Part shown: one piece after another, positions 1 to 7,814 of the stretch
Position numbering within the stretch: position 1 is the stretch's first letter
How the letters are laid out: each line of letters opens with the position of its first letter
Assembly (NCBI RefSeq): GCF_948472415.1
Contig: NZ_OX419519.1
Span: forward strand, 7,159,001 to 7,223,000
Source of the DNA: Kitasatospora fiedleri
Lineage (GTDB): Bacteria > Actinomycetota > Actinomycetes > Streptomycetales > Streptomycetaceae
Direction of reading: 5' to 3'
DNA: 64,000 nt
Program-made: the position numbers and the translations under genes
Notes under the pieces: model-generated
Told to the model about the DNA's origin: nothing
The model's input: the letters and a program-made list of their open reading frames with translations, nothing else
Database searches by the model: none

Positions 1-57
1 CTGGGCCCGGCGCAGCCGGTTCAGCACCGCGCCGACGGCCTCGTCGTCCACCTGCAT
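1..57 (-). CDS. CsoR/FrmR-family metal-sensing repressor, N-terminal fragment
   Basis: Only the first 19 codons are inside the window, read leftwards from an ATG at 57. The peptide MQVDDEAVGAVLNRLRRAQ matches the start of actinobacterial DUF156 (CsoR/RcnR/FrmR) repressors, which usually continue with G-Q-L-x-G-V. Family members bind operator DNA as helical tetramers and release it on copper or other metals or thiol reagents. The start is supported by an aggaggtg ribosome site a few bases upstream. The Cys/His sensing residues lie outside the window, so the ligand cannot be assigned. It lies downstream of the acyltransferase pair on the same strand, 123 bp away. Confidence 0.7.
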   Translation of the reverse strand, partial: MQVDDEAVGAVLNRLRRAQ

Positions 58-180
58 CGAGCACCTCCTCGCCTTCTCTGAACTCGCCCGATCATACGGG
101 AGACACCCCGCCGCCCCGTCCCGGCCGCCGCCCGGGCGCCGCGGGTGCACGAACCGCCGGACCGGCCCCGACCTGCCCGG

Positions 181-1224
181 TTACCGCCCGGCCGCCACCG
201 CGACCCCCGCCTCCGCCTCGACGGCGACCGCCCCCGCCTCGACGGCGACCGCCCCCGCCTCGACGGCGACCGCCCCCGCCTCGACGGCGACCGCCCCCGC
301 AGCCCCCGCCCCGGTGGTGCCCGGAACGCCGGTCGGCCGCTCGACGGAGAGGGAGACGGCGGCGGAGACGGAGACGGAGCGAACGCAGGCCGCGCAGCCG
401 GTGGCGTCGGCCGGTGCCCCGTCCGGGTGGCGGCGCCGGTCGACCACCCGCTGGGCCGCCGCCGCGAGCTGCCGACGGCCCGGGAACAGCGCGGGTGGCA
501 GCAGCGGCAGGAACTCGACCTCCGCAGTCAGGCCCCGCACCGACACCACCCGCCACAGCGAGGCCAGCAGCCCGTCCTCGCCGACGAACGCCGGCACGGT
601 GCTCGGCCGCCCGTCCGCGCCCCGGTAGCGCAGCGTCAGCGGCTGCACCGGCACGTCCGCCCGCACCGCCGCCTCGAACAGCGCCGGGCGGAACCGTCCG
701 CCGCCGCGCCCGCACCAGGTGCTGCCCTCCGGGAAGACCACCACGCGCTCGCCGCGGCGCAGCGCCGCGGCGATCTCCTCGACGGTGCCGGGCAGGGCCC
801 GCAGCCGGTCCCGGTCGATGAAGATGGTGCCGCCCCAGGAGGCCAGCGGGCCGAGCACCGGCCAGCGGCCGACCTCGGTCTTGGCCAGCATCCGGCCCGG
901 CCGGACGGCCGCCACCAGTAGGACGTCCAGCCACGAGACGTGGTTGGAGACCAGCAACGAACCGCCGGCCGGCCGCCCCGGCGCGGCGATCGTCCGTACC
1001 CGCACGCCCAGCGCGGCCAGCAGCAGCCGCGACCACCAGCGCACCAGCCGTTCCGCCGGCAGCCAGGCCAGCGCGCGCACCGGCGCGGCCGCCAGTACCC
1101 CCGGGACCAGCACCGCCAGGCACCCGGCCAGCCGCAGCACCCGGCGCACCACCCCCGCCCGGGGCCCGGCGACCGTCACGCAGTCGCCGGGCGTGCACGG
1201 CGCGGTCGGCAGCCAGGCGCTCAC
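181..1224 (-). CDS. Lysophospholipid / ornithine-lipid acyltransferase (PlsC/OlsA-like)
   Basis: 347 aa, GTG start chosen because it overlaps the upstream stop as GTGA, implying translational coupling. The PlsC acyltransferase signature is clear: NHVSWLD near residues 94-100 (the H-x4-D catalytic dyad) and FPEGST near 164-169 (acyl-acceptor site). A hydrophobic stretch at about 33-50 suggests membrane association. The family transfers acyl chains to lysophosphatidate or, when paired with an OlsB-like N-acyltransferase as here, to lyso-ornithine lipid. The last 40 residues are a low-complexity tail of repeated A-V-A-V-E-A-G units encoded by a 21 bp tandem repeat, unlike normal PlsC. The acyl acceptor is inferred only from the neighbour. 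Confidence 0.85.
   Translation of the reverse strand: MSAWLPTAPCTPGDCVTVAGPRAGVVRRVLRLAGCLAVLVPGVLAAAPVRALAWLPAERLVRWWSRLLLAALGVRVRTIAAPGRPAGGSLLVSNHVSWLDVLLVAAVRPGRMLAKTEVGRWPVLGPLASWGGTIFIDRDRLRALPGTVEEIAAALRRGERVVVFPEGSTWCGRGGGRFRPALFEAAVRADVPVQPLTLRYRGADGRPSTVPAFVGEDGLLASLWRVVSVRGLTAEVEFLPLLPPALFPGRRQLAAAAQRVVDRRRHPDGAPADATGCAACVRSVSVSAAVSLSVERPTGVPGTTGAGAAGAVAVEAGAVAVEAGAVAVEAGAVAVEAEAGVAVAAGR
220..303. repeat. 21 bp tandem repeat, four copies, in the 3' end of the acyltransferase gene
   Basis: Four head-to-tail copies of gacggcgaccgcccccgcct+c. The first three are identical and the fourth differs at its end. Because 21 is a multiple of three, copy-number change would keep the reading frame and only lengthen or shorten the GAVAVEA tail. 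Confidence 0.9.
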
Positions 1225-2186
1225 GCCGCCGTCGCCGTTCCGCGCGCGACGCCGTTCCCCGTCTCCTTCCCCGCCCCGCGCCCGGTTCCATCGTCGACAG
1301 GGGAGTCGGCGGCGGGGGCGTCGGAGGCGACGGCCCCCGCCGGGCCGCCGGTGATCGCGGACAGCGGCAGGTCCGCCGCCGCGGCCAGGAAGTGCCGCAG
1401 GTAGCGCGGGTCGGTGCGCTCCAGCGACAGCAGCACGTACAGGTCCGCCACGTCGAAGTCCGGGTCGTACGCGGGCTCGCCGCACACCCAGGCCCCCAGC
1501 CGCAGGTAGCCGCGCAGCAGCGCCGGGACCGGGGTGCGGTCGGCCCGGGCCACGCCCTGCGCCGACCACGGGCGCAGCGGGGTGACCCGGTACTGCTGCG
1601 GGGCCAGGTACTTGGCCGAGACGGTGTCCCACACCGCGGCGGCGGTCGCGCCCCCGTCGGCCAGCGGGATCGAGCAGCAGCCGGCCAGCCAGGCGTTGCC
1701 GGTGGCGGTCATGTAGCGGGCGATGCCGCCCCACATCAGGTTGATCACCGCGCCGTTGCCGCGGTGCGCCGCGGCGATGCAGGACCGCCCGACCTCGACC
1801 ATGCCCTCGCGCAGCCCGCCGAGCCGGGCCAGGTCGAACTCGGTGTCGGAGTACAACCGGCCCGCCCGGCGGGCCTGTTCGGGCCGCAGCAGCCGGTACG
1901 TGCCGACCACCTCGCCGGTGGGCTGCTCGCGCACCAGCAGGTGGTCGCAGAACTCGTCGAACGGGTCGACGTCCAGGCCGGGCAGCGACGAGTCGAGCAC
2001 CGCGCCCAGCTCGTCCGCGAACACCCGGTGGCGCAGCCGCTGCGCGGCCGCCACGTCCTCCGCGGTCCGGGCGAACACCAGCTGGTACGAAGGCGGTTGG
2101 GGCTCCGACGGACGGCCGGACGACAGCCGGGCGGAGGACTGGACGGGGACGTGGACCTGTCCGGTGCGGGCGGGGGCGGTGGTCAT
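1221..2186 (-). CDS. GNAT-fold N-acyltransferase, OlsB-like (ornithine lipid synthesis)
   Basis: 321 aa, ATG start with a ggagag ribosome site. It matches the hemolysin/OlsB-type GNAT proteins. After a short variable N-terminus come the LRHRVFADELG block (the enzyme's R-x-x-V-F motif), FDEFCDHLLV, GTYRLLRP and VEVGRSCI blocks, and a C-terminal extension. OlsB forms 3-hydroxyacyl-ornithine, which OlsA then O-acylates. The two genes overlap by 4 bp in the order OlsB-like then PlsC-like, which supports a shared pathway. The last 40 residues are Ala/Gly-rich and probably disordered. Other amine acceptors are possible, so the exact lipid is inferred. Confidence 0.75.
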   Translation of the reverse strand: MTTAPARTGQVHVPVQSSARLSSGRPSEPQPPSYQLVFARTAEDVAAAQRLRHRVFADELGAVLDSSLPGLDVDPFDEFCDHLLVREQPTGEVVGTYRLLRPEQARRAGRLYSDTEFDLARLGGLREGMVEVGRSCIAAAHRGNGAVINLMWGGIARYMTATGNAWLAGCCSIPLADGGATAAAVWDTVSAKYLAPQQYRVTPLRPWSAQGVARADRTPVPALLRGYLRLGAWVCGEPAYDPDFDVADLYVLLSLERTDPRYLRHFLAAAADLPLSAITGGPAGAVASDAPAADSPVDDGTGRGAGKETGNGVARGTATAA

Positions 2187-2519
2187 GGCGGGACTCTCCG
2201 GGATCTCGGGGCGCGATAGGGTGGCGACGGACGGCACGGGACGACACGCAACGACACGAGCGCTCGCACCCGGACCGCCGGTCGGGCGGTACCGGCCGCG
2301 GGCGGCTTCCGTATGTCTCCCCGACCCGCCCGGCACTGAGGTGGCCATCCGAGGGAGGCCAGATGTGCACCTGCTGAATGGCAGGTTCGACCCCTCCGGC
2401 ACCACCGCGCCCCCGCACCCGCCCCGGCCTGCGGACGGCATCGGCCGGACGCCCTCCGGCCACCCGGCGGACGCCGACTCTTCCCGCCGGGGCCACGCCG
2501 CTCTGCCAGCGTTCCCGGC
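2187..2519. promoter_or_regulatory. Divergent intergenic region between acyltransferase and mannosyltransferase operons
   Basis: 333 bp with no supportable gene. It must carry back-to-back promoters for the minus-strand acyltransferase pair and the plus-strand mannosyltransferase pair. I could not pick out a convincing -35/-10 pair. Confidence 0.5.
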
Positions 2520-3989
2520 ATGCCGAACACGGGCGCGAACGCCTACCCGAGCCGGTACCGGTGGCTCGGCCTCCTGGGCTCGCTCGTCCTCGCCGCCGGC
2601 GCACTCACCTCCGGCGCCCTACCCGCCGCCACCACCGGCCCGACCCTGCGGGCCTCCGGCGGCGCCGGCACCACCCTGGTCTTCGCGGGCCTGGCCGTCC
2701 TCACCGCCGCCTGGCTCCTGCTCAGCCGCGCCGCCGACCTCCCTTCCGCCGCCGACGTCCCTCCCGCCGGCACCCGTGCCGCTGCCGCCCGCCGCGCCGC
2801 CCGCCCGTCCGGGACCCGCTGGCTGACGGTCACCCTGGGCTGGTGGGCCGCCCCGCTGCTGCTCCTGCCGCCGTTGTTCAGCCGGGACGTCTACAGCTAC
2901 CTCGCCCAGGGCGCCATGCTGGCGGGCGGGTTCGACGTCTACGCGGACGGGCCCGCCGTGCTCGGCGGCTCCGTCGCCCAGCAGGTGCCCCAGGTCTGGC
3001 AGCACACCCCCGCGCCGTACGGCCCCGGCTTCCTGCTGCTGGCGCGGGTCGCCGCCCCGCTCGCCGACCACCCGTACGCCGGGACCCTGCTGCTGCGGCT
3101 GTCCGCCGTCCTGGCCGTCGTCGCGCTGACCGCCCTGCTGCCGGCCCTGGCCCGGGCCCTCGGGACCGACCCGGCGGGCGCGCTGCGGCTGGGGGCGCTC
3201 AACCCGCTGGTCCTGCTGCACCTGGTCGCCGGGGCGCACAACGACGCCGTCCCGCTCGCCCTGATGCTCGCCGGACTGCTCGCCGCCGCCCGCCGCCGCC
3301 CGCTCCTCGCCGCCGTCCTGATCACCCTCGCGGCCCTGGTCAAGGCCCCCGCCGCGCTGGCCCTCCCGGCCGCCTGGTGGATCGCCGGCCGCCCGGACGG
3401 TACCCCCGGGCGGGGGCGCCGACCGCGCTGCGCCGTGACGGTCCTGGTGGCCGCCGCCGCGACCACGGCCGCCGTCACCGCCGCGGCCGGCACCGGCTAC
3501 GGCTGGGTCGGCGCCCTCACCACCCCGGCCACCGCGAGCAGTTGGTCGCCGAGCACCGCGCTGGGCCGGCTGGCCGCCGACCTGCTGCGAGTCGCGCCGG
3601 AGGGGCCGGTCGGGGTGGCCCGGCTGCTCGGGGCGGCCGGGGCGGCGGTGGCGCTGGGCCTGCTGGCGGCCCGGGTCGTGCGGCGGGGGAGCGAACCGGC
3701 GGCGGCCCTGGCGCTCGCGTTCGGGGCCCTGGTCGCGCTCGGACCGGCCTTCCGACCCTGGTACGCCCTGTGGTGCATCGTCCCGGCCGCGTTCGCCGTG
3801 CGCACCGCCGGGGCCCGTCGGGCGGCCGAACTCACCTGCGCGGCACTGGCGTTCGCCGTCATGCCGGACGGCTTCGGGCCGGACCCGGCCGAGTTGGTGC
3901 CGGCCGCCGGAGGGCTGGGCGTCGGGGCGGTCGCCGTCCTGCTGACGGAGCGTCAGATCACCTTCCAGGAAAGGCAGCCGGCGTGCTGA
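2520..3989 (+). CDS. Polyprenol-phosphomannose-dependent alpha-1,6-mannosyltransferase, MptB-like (GT-C)
   Basis: 489 aa polytopic membrane protein with about a dozen hydrophobic segments. It has the GT-C layout: an early extracytoplasmic loop with the acidic motif FSRDVYSYLAQG, followed by YADGP, QHTPAPYGPGF and NPLVLLHLVAGAHNDA blocks characteristic of the MptA/MptB family. These enzymes use polyprenyl-phosphate-mannose on the outer face to extend alpha-1,6 mannan; in mycobacteria they build lipomannan. The last 7 bp overlap the next glycosyltransferase, so the two are co-translated. No strong ribosome site precedes this ATG; the start was taken because conserved sequence follows soon after it. 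Confidence 0.8.
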   Translation: MPNTGANAYPSRYRWLGLLGSLVLAAGALTSGALPAATTGPTLRASGGAGTTLVFAGLAVLTAAWLLLSRAADLPSAADVPPAGTRAAAARRAARPSGTRWLTVTLGWWAAPLLLLPPLFSRDVYSYLAQGAMLAGGFDVYADGPAVLGGSVAQQVPQVWQHTPAPYGPGFLLLARVAAPLADHPYAGTLLLRLSAVLAVVALTALLPALARALGTDPAGALRLGALNPLVLLHLVAGAHNDAVPLALMLAGLLAAARRRPLLAAVLITLAALVKAPAALALPAAWWIAGRPDGTPGRGRRPRCAVTVLVAAAATTAAVTAAAGTGYGWVGALTTPATASSWSPSTALGRLAADLLRVAPEGPVGVARLLGAAGAAVALGLLAARVVRRGSEPAAALALAFGALVALGPAFRPWYALWCIVPAAFAVRTAGARRAAELTCAALAFAVMPDGFGPDPAELVPAAGGLGVGAVAVLLTERQITFQERQPAC

Positions 3990-5296
3990 CCCGCGGCACC
4001 ACCACCGCCAGGATCGCGGTCCTCGCCGTCGCGGTCCTGGCCACCGGCCTGGTCCTGGCGGTCATCCCGGGCCACCGCGGCTGGTTCGACGTCGGCGTGT
4101 ACTACGGCGCGGTGCGCCACTGGGCCGCCACCGGGCAGCTCTACGACTACGTCCGGCCCGGCACCCCCTACGGCTTCACCTACCCGCCGTTCGCCGCCGT
4201 CTGCATGCTGCCGATGCGCCTGCTCGGCTGGCACCCGGCGATCGCCGTCGGTGTCGCGCTGTCCGCCGCCGCCACCGCCCTGCTGCTGTACTGGCTGGTC
4301 GACCCGGTCGCCCGCCGCCGGGGCTGGTGCCGCTGGTACGCGTTCGGCCTCGCGGCCTGCCTGTGCGCGCTCACCAACCCCGTCCGCGACACCTTCAGCT
4401 TCGGCCAGGTCAACCTGCTGCTGGTCGCCCTGGTCTTCGCCGACCGCCAATTGACGAGCCGTCAATTCTCGCGCAGCCGTTTGAGGTTGCTCGCCGGGGT
4501 CGGCACCGGACTGGCCGCCGCGATCAAACTGACCCCGGCGCTGTTCATCGTCCACCTGCTGCTCACCCGGCAGTGGCGGGCCGCCGCGACCGCCACCGCC
4601 ACCGCGCTCGGCGCCACCGGCGCGGGCTTCCTGGTCGCCCCGGAGGTCTCCCGCCGGTTCTGGACCGCCACGCTCTGGGACACCGACCGGGTCGGCGGCT
4701 TCGCCACCATGTCCAACCAGTCCCTGCAGGGGCTGATCGCCCGTCTCGGCCCCCACCTGCCCGGCCGCGCCCTGTGGGCGGCCGCCGCGCTGGCCGTCCT
4801 CGCGCTCTGGGCCCACCGCCTGCACCGCGCCGCCGCGGCCCGCGACACCCTCGCCGCGTACAGCCTCACCGGCCTCGCCTGCTGCCTGGTCAGCCCGATC
4901 ACCTGGGTGCACCACCTGGTCTGGATGCTGCCCGCCTTGGTCGTCCTCGCCGACCCCGCCCCCGACCCTGCCCCTGCCCCTGCCCCCGCCCCCGACGCCG
5001 GTACGGGTGCCGCCCCGCGCCGGCCGGGCCGCCGGCGGGCCCGGCTCGCCCTCTGCTGGCTGGTCCACCTCGTGCTCTCCAGCGGCATGGTCTGGCTCTG
5101 GCACCCCGACGGCCGTGACCTCGGCACCCTCCTCGGCGGCAGCGCGTACGCCCTGACCACCCTCGGCCTGCTGCTCGCCCTGCCGATCCGCCGCCATCCC
5201 GAGCAGCCGGACGGCCCCGCCGCCCCGGAGCCACCGGAGCGGACCGCCGCGCCCGCCCCCGCTCCCCGCGCGCGCCCGGCCCCCGTCGGGCGATAA
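3983..5296 (+). CDS. GT87/DUF2029 membrane mannosyltransferase
   Basis: 437 aa, GTG start preceded by ggaaagg and overlapping the upstream stop by 7 bp. DUF2029 features are visible: the first-loop acidic motif WFDVGVYY, the YGFTYPPFAA block, the FGQVNLLLVAL segment and IKLTPALFIVHLL. The family (PimE, MptC and relatives) transfers mannose from polyprenyl-phosphate-mannose in alpha-1,2 or alpha-1,6 linkage outside the membrane. A Pro/Ala-repeat stretch sits in a late loop (about 4950-5000) and a Pro-rich cytoplasmic tail ends the protein. Next to the MptB-like gene it suggests a small envelope mannan or glycolipid pathway. Confidence 0.8.
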   Translation: MLTRGTTTARIAVLAVAVLATGLVLAVIPGHRGWFDVGVYYGAVRHWAATGQLYDYVRPGTPYGFTYPPFAAVCMLPMRLLGWHPAIAVGVALSAAATALLLYWLVDPVARRRGWCRWYAFGLAACLCALTNPVRDTFSFGQVNLLLVALVFADRQLTSRQFSRSRLRLLAGVGTGLAAAIKLTPALFIVHLLLTRQWRAAATATATALGATGAGFLVAPEVSRRFWTATLWDTDRVGGFATMSNQSLQGLIARLGPHLPGRALWAAAALAVLALWAHRLHRAAAARDTLAAYSLTGLACCLVSPITWVHHLVWMLPALVVLADPAPDPAPAPAPAPDAGTGAAPRRPGRRRARLALCWLVHLVLSSGMVWLWHPDGRDLGTLLGGSAYALTTLGLLLALPIRRHPEQPDGPAAPEPPERTAAPAPAPRARPAPVGR

Positions 5297-5336
5297 GCGC
5301 TGGACCCGCCCGTCCCCCGTCGCCACAGTGGGCCGC

Positions 5337-6482
5337 ATGACCGCACCCACCCCACCGGACCCGCCCTTCGTCCCCGGCCTCGACCTCGCCCGGGCCCTGT
5401 ACGAGGAGGCGGTCCGCCCGATCCTGGCGCAGACCCGACCGGGCCTGTGCCACGCGGCGGCCCTGATCGGCGCCGGCTCCGAGGTGCTCGGCCTCGACAC
5501 CGCCCGCTCCGCCGATCACGACTGGGGCCCGCGCCTGCAACTCTTCCTCGCCCCGGACGACGCCCGCCGCCACGGCCCCGACCTGCACCGGCTGTTCGCC
5601 GAGCGCCTCCCCGCGCAGGTCCGCGGCTGGTCCACCCACTACCGACGCACCGGCGACCCGCACGACCCGGTCAGCCACCTGGCACCCGCGGACGGGCCGG
5701 TCGACCACCGCGTCACCGTCCACGACCTGCCCGGCTGGCTCGCCGACCGCCTCGGCCCGCCCGCCGCGGCCTGGGCCGGCGCCGCGCCGTCCGCCGCCGG
5801 ACCGTCCGCCACCGACTGGCTGGCCCTCCCGCAGCAGCGGCTCGCCGAGGTCACCGGCGGAGCCGTCCTGCACGACGGCCCCGGCACCCTGACCGCCGCC
5901 CGCGCGCGCCTGCGCTGGTACCCCGACCAGGTGTGGCGGCACCTGCTGGCCTGCCAGTGGCAGCGCCTCGCCCAGGAGGAGGCGTTCGTCGGCCGCTGCG
6001 CCGAGACCGGCGACGAGCTCGGCGCGGCCGTGACCACCGCCCGCCTGGTCCGCGACCTGATGCGGCTCACCTTCCTCATGAGCCGCCGCTACGCCCCGTA
6101 CGGCAAGTGGCTCGGCAGCGCCTTCGCCCGCCTCGACGCCGCCCCCGCCCTCGCACCCGCCCTGCGGGCCGCCCTCGCCGCCCCCGACCCGGCCGCCCGC
6201 GAACACCACCTGTGCGACGCGTACGAGGCCGCGGCCCGTCTGCACAACGCGCTCGCCCTGACCGAGCCGCTCGACCCGTCCCGCCGCCGCTACCACGGCC
6301 GCCCCTACCTGGTCCTGCACGCCGACCGCTTCGCCCGGGCCCTCCAGCGGACCGTCACCGAACCGGAGTTGCGCCACCGCCCGCTCACCGGCTCGGTGGA
6401 CCAGTGGGCCGACAGCACCGACCTGCTCGCCCACCCGGACGCCGTCCGCGCCACCGTCACCGCCCTCGGCCCGAGCGACTGA
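5337..6482 (+). CDS. DUF4037 protein with nucleotidyltransferase-like N-terminus
   Basis: 381 aa; the ATG at 5337 is preferred over a GTG nine bases upstream. The N-terminal block GAGSEVLGLDTARSADHDWG carries the G-S...D-x-D pattern of the nucleotidyltransferase fold, followed by a helical DUF4037 region with LRWYPDQVWRHLLACQWQRL and LMRLTFLMSRRYAPYGKWLG. DUF4037 proteins resemble aminoglycoside nucleotidyltransferases, but no substrate is established for the family. It sits 40 bp after the mannosyltransferase pair and may be part of the same transcript; a functional link is not evident. Confidence 0.75.
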   Translation: MTAPTPPDPPFVPGLDLARALYEEAVRPILAQTRPGLCHAAALIGAGSEVLGLDTARSADHDWGPRLQLFLAPDDARRHGPDLHRLFAERLPAQVRGWSTHYRRTGDPHDPVSHLAPADGPVDHRVTVHDLPGWLADRLGPPAAAWAGAAPSAAGPSATDWLALPQQRLAEVTGGAVLHDGPGTLTAARARLRWYPDQVWRHLLACQWQRLAQEEAFVGRCAETGDELGAAVTTARLVRDLMRLTFLMSRRYAPYGKWLGSAFARLDAAPALAPALRAALAAPDPAAREHHLCDAYEAAARLHNALALTEPLDPSRRRYHGRPYLVLHADRFARALQRTVTEPELRHRPLTGSVDQWADSTDLLAHPDAVRATVTALGPSD

Positions 6483-6674
6483 CGCCCCGACCCCTCACGG
6501 TCCGCCCCCCCCCGCAGCTCGCCCCACCCGTCGCCCGCCCACCCCGCTCACCCGTCCGGCGCAGCGACGCGCCGTTGGCGGTGCGGTCGACGGGCCCCGG
6601 GCGGGGCTGATCGCTAGCGTCCGGCGGAGAGCAGGCCAGACCGAGTGGGCCGTCGAACGCTGAGGAGAGTGCGC

Positions 6675-7814
6675 GTGGCCGGAACAGCGCCGCCCGCGGA
6701 GGGCAGACCGACCGGTGGCGGTCCGGGCGGGGGCGATCTCGGGCCGGGCGGCGTCGCGCCGGTCGCGCCGTCGCCCGGCTCGGCGACGGTGGTGCGCGCC
6801 TCGGTGGTCGCCGCCGCGGCCGGTGTGGTGCTGGTGGTGGCGATCGTGCTGGGCAGCCGGGGCCTGCGGGACTTCGACTCGGCGCTGGTGCCGTACGCGG
6901 TGGCGTCGGTGTTCCTGACCTTCGGCGTCGTGTACCGCTACGTGGTGTGGGTGTCCGCGCCGGCCGCCCGCCGGCTGTTCGTGCAGGGCTGGAAGGCCGC
7001 GCTGTCCTGGGAGAACCTCAAGCGCTCGCCCGCCGCGCTGCCGCGGATGATCGCCACCTACCTGGGCTTCCAGAAGTTCCTCGGCGCCCGCTCGCACGCC
7101 CGCTGGGCCGCGCACCAACTGATCTTCTGGGGCTGCCTGCTGGCCGCGGCGATCACCTTCCCGCTGACCTGGGGCTGGTTCACCTTCACCTCCGCCAGCG
7201 CGGCCGGCCCGGGCTACGAGATGCGGCTGTGGGGCGTGAAGCTGTTCGGCTTCGACTCCGGCAGCTTCCTCGGCTGGGCGCTCTACCACGGCCTGGACCT
7301 GGCCGCCGTGATGGTGATCGGCGGCGCCGGCTACTTCCTGTGGCGGCGGATGCGCGACCGGGCCGCGACCACCGGCCAGCGCTTCGGCTACGACTTCCTA
7401 CCGCTGCTCGCGCTGATCACCATCTCGGTCACCGGCCTGCTGCTGACCTTCTCGGAGATGTTCCTGCACGGCGGCGGCTACGAGTTCCTGGCGATCCTGC
7501 ACATGGCCTCGGTCGTGCTGACCCTGGTCTACCTGCCGTTCGGCAAGTTCTTCCACATCGTGCAGCGCCCGGCCGCGGTCGGCATGCAGCTGTTCAAGTA
7601 CACGGCGCGGCGCAGGGGTTCGGACGCCCAGGAGCTGCGGGCGTGCCGGCGCTGCGGGCAGCCGATCGACACCGTCGCGGCGGTGGACAACCTGCGCGCC
7701 ACGATGCGCGACCTGCGCCTGGGCTTCGACGAGTGGGCCGAGTACTGCCCCCGTTGCAAGCGGGTGCTGCGCGGCAACGCCTACCTGTCGAACGTCAAGC
7801 GGGGGTTCAAGTGA
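6675..7814 (+). CDS. Membrane electron-transfer subunit with multiple intramembrane His and a C-terminal double CxxC
   Basis: 379 aa; GTG start placed by the gaggagag ribosome site at 6662-6669. About five transmembrane helices. Conserved-looking His residues lie at helix ends (AHQLIFWGC, ALYHGLDLAA, EMFLHGGG, AILHMASVV, KFFHIVQRP), as expected for a cytochrome b-like quinone-reacting subunit. The C-terminal cytoplasmic tail has two CxxC pairs (CRRCGQ and YCPRCK), suggesting a zinc ribbon or Fe-S site. It is the first gene of a five-gene operon and overlaps the molybdopterin oxidoreductase by 4 bp. Similar proteins are easily mislabelled as transporters; haem binding here is inference. Confidence 0.7.
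   Translation: MAGTAPPAEGRPTGGGPGGGDLGPGGVAPVAPSPGSATVVRASVVAAAAGVVLVVAIVLGSRGLRDFDSALVPYAVASVFLTFGVVYRYVVWVSAPAARRLFVQGWKAALSWENLKRSPAALPRMIATYLGFQKFLGARSHARWAAHQLIFWGCLLAAAITFPLTWGWFTFTSASAAGPGYEMRLWGVKLFGFDSGSFLGWALYHGLDLAAVMVIGGAGYFLWRRMRDRAATTGQRFGYDFLPLLALITISVTGLLLTFSEMFLHGGGYEFLAILHMASVVLTLVYLPFGKFFHIVQRPAAVGMQLFKYTARRRGSDAQELRACRRCGQPIDTVAAVDNLRATMRDLRLGFDEWAEYCPRCKRVLRGNAYLSNVKRGFK

Noticed and set aside
2355..2410. Sequence ggttcgacccctccggcacca resembling a tRNA T-arm and CCA end
   Set aside because: The T-stem has a mismatch and no matching acceptor or anticodon arm can be folded upstream, so it is a chance likeness, not a tRNA or attachment site.
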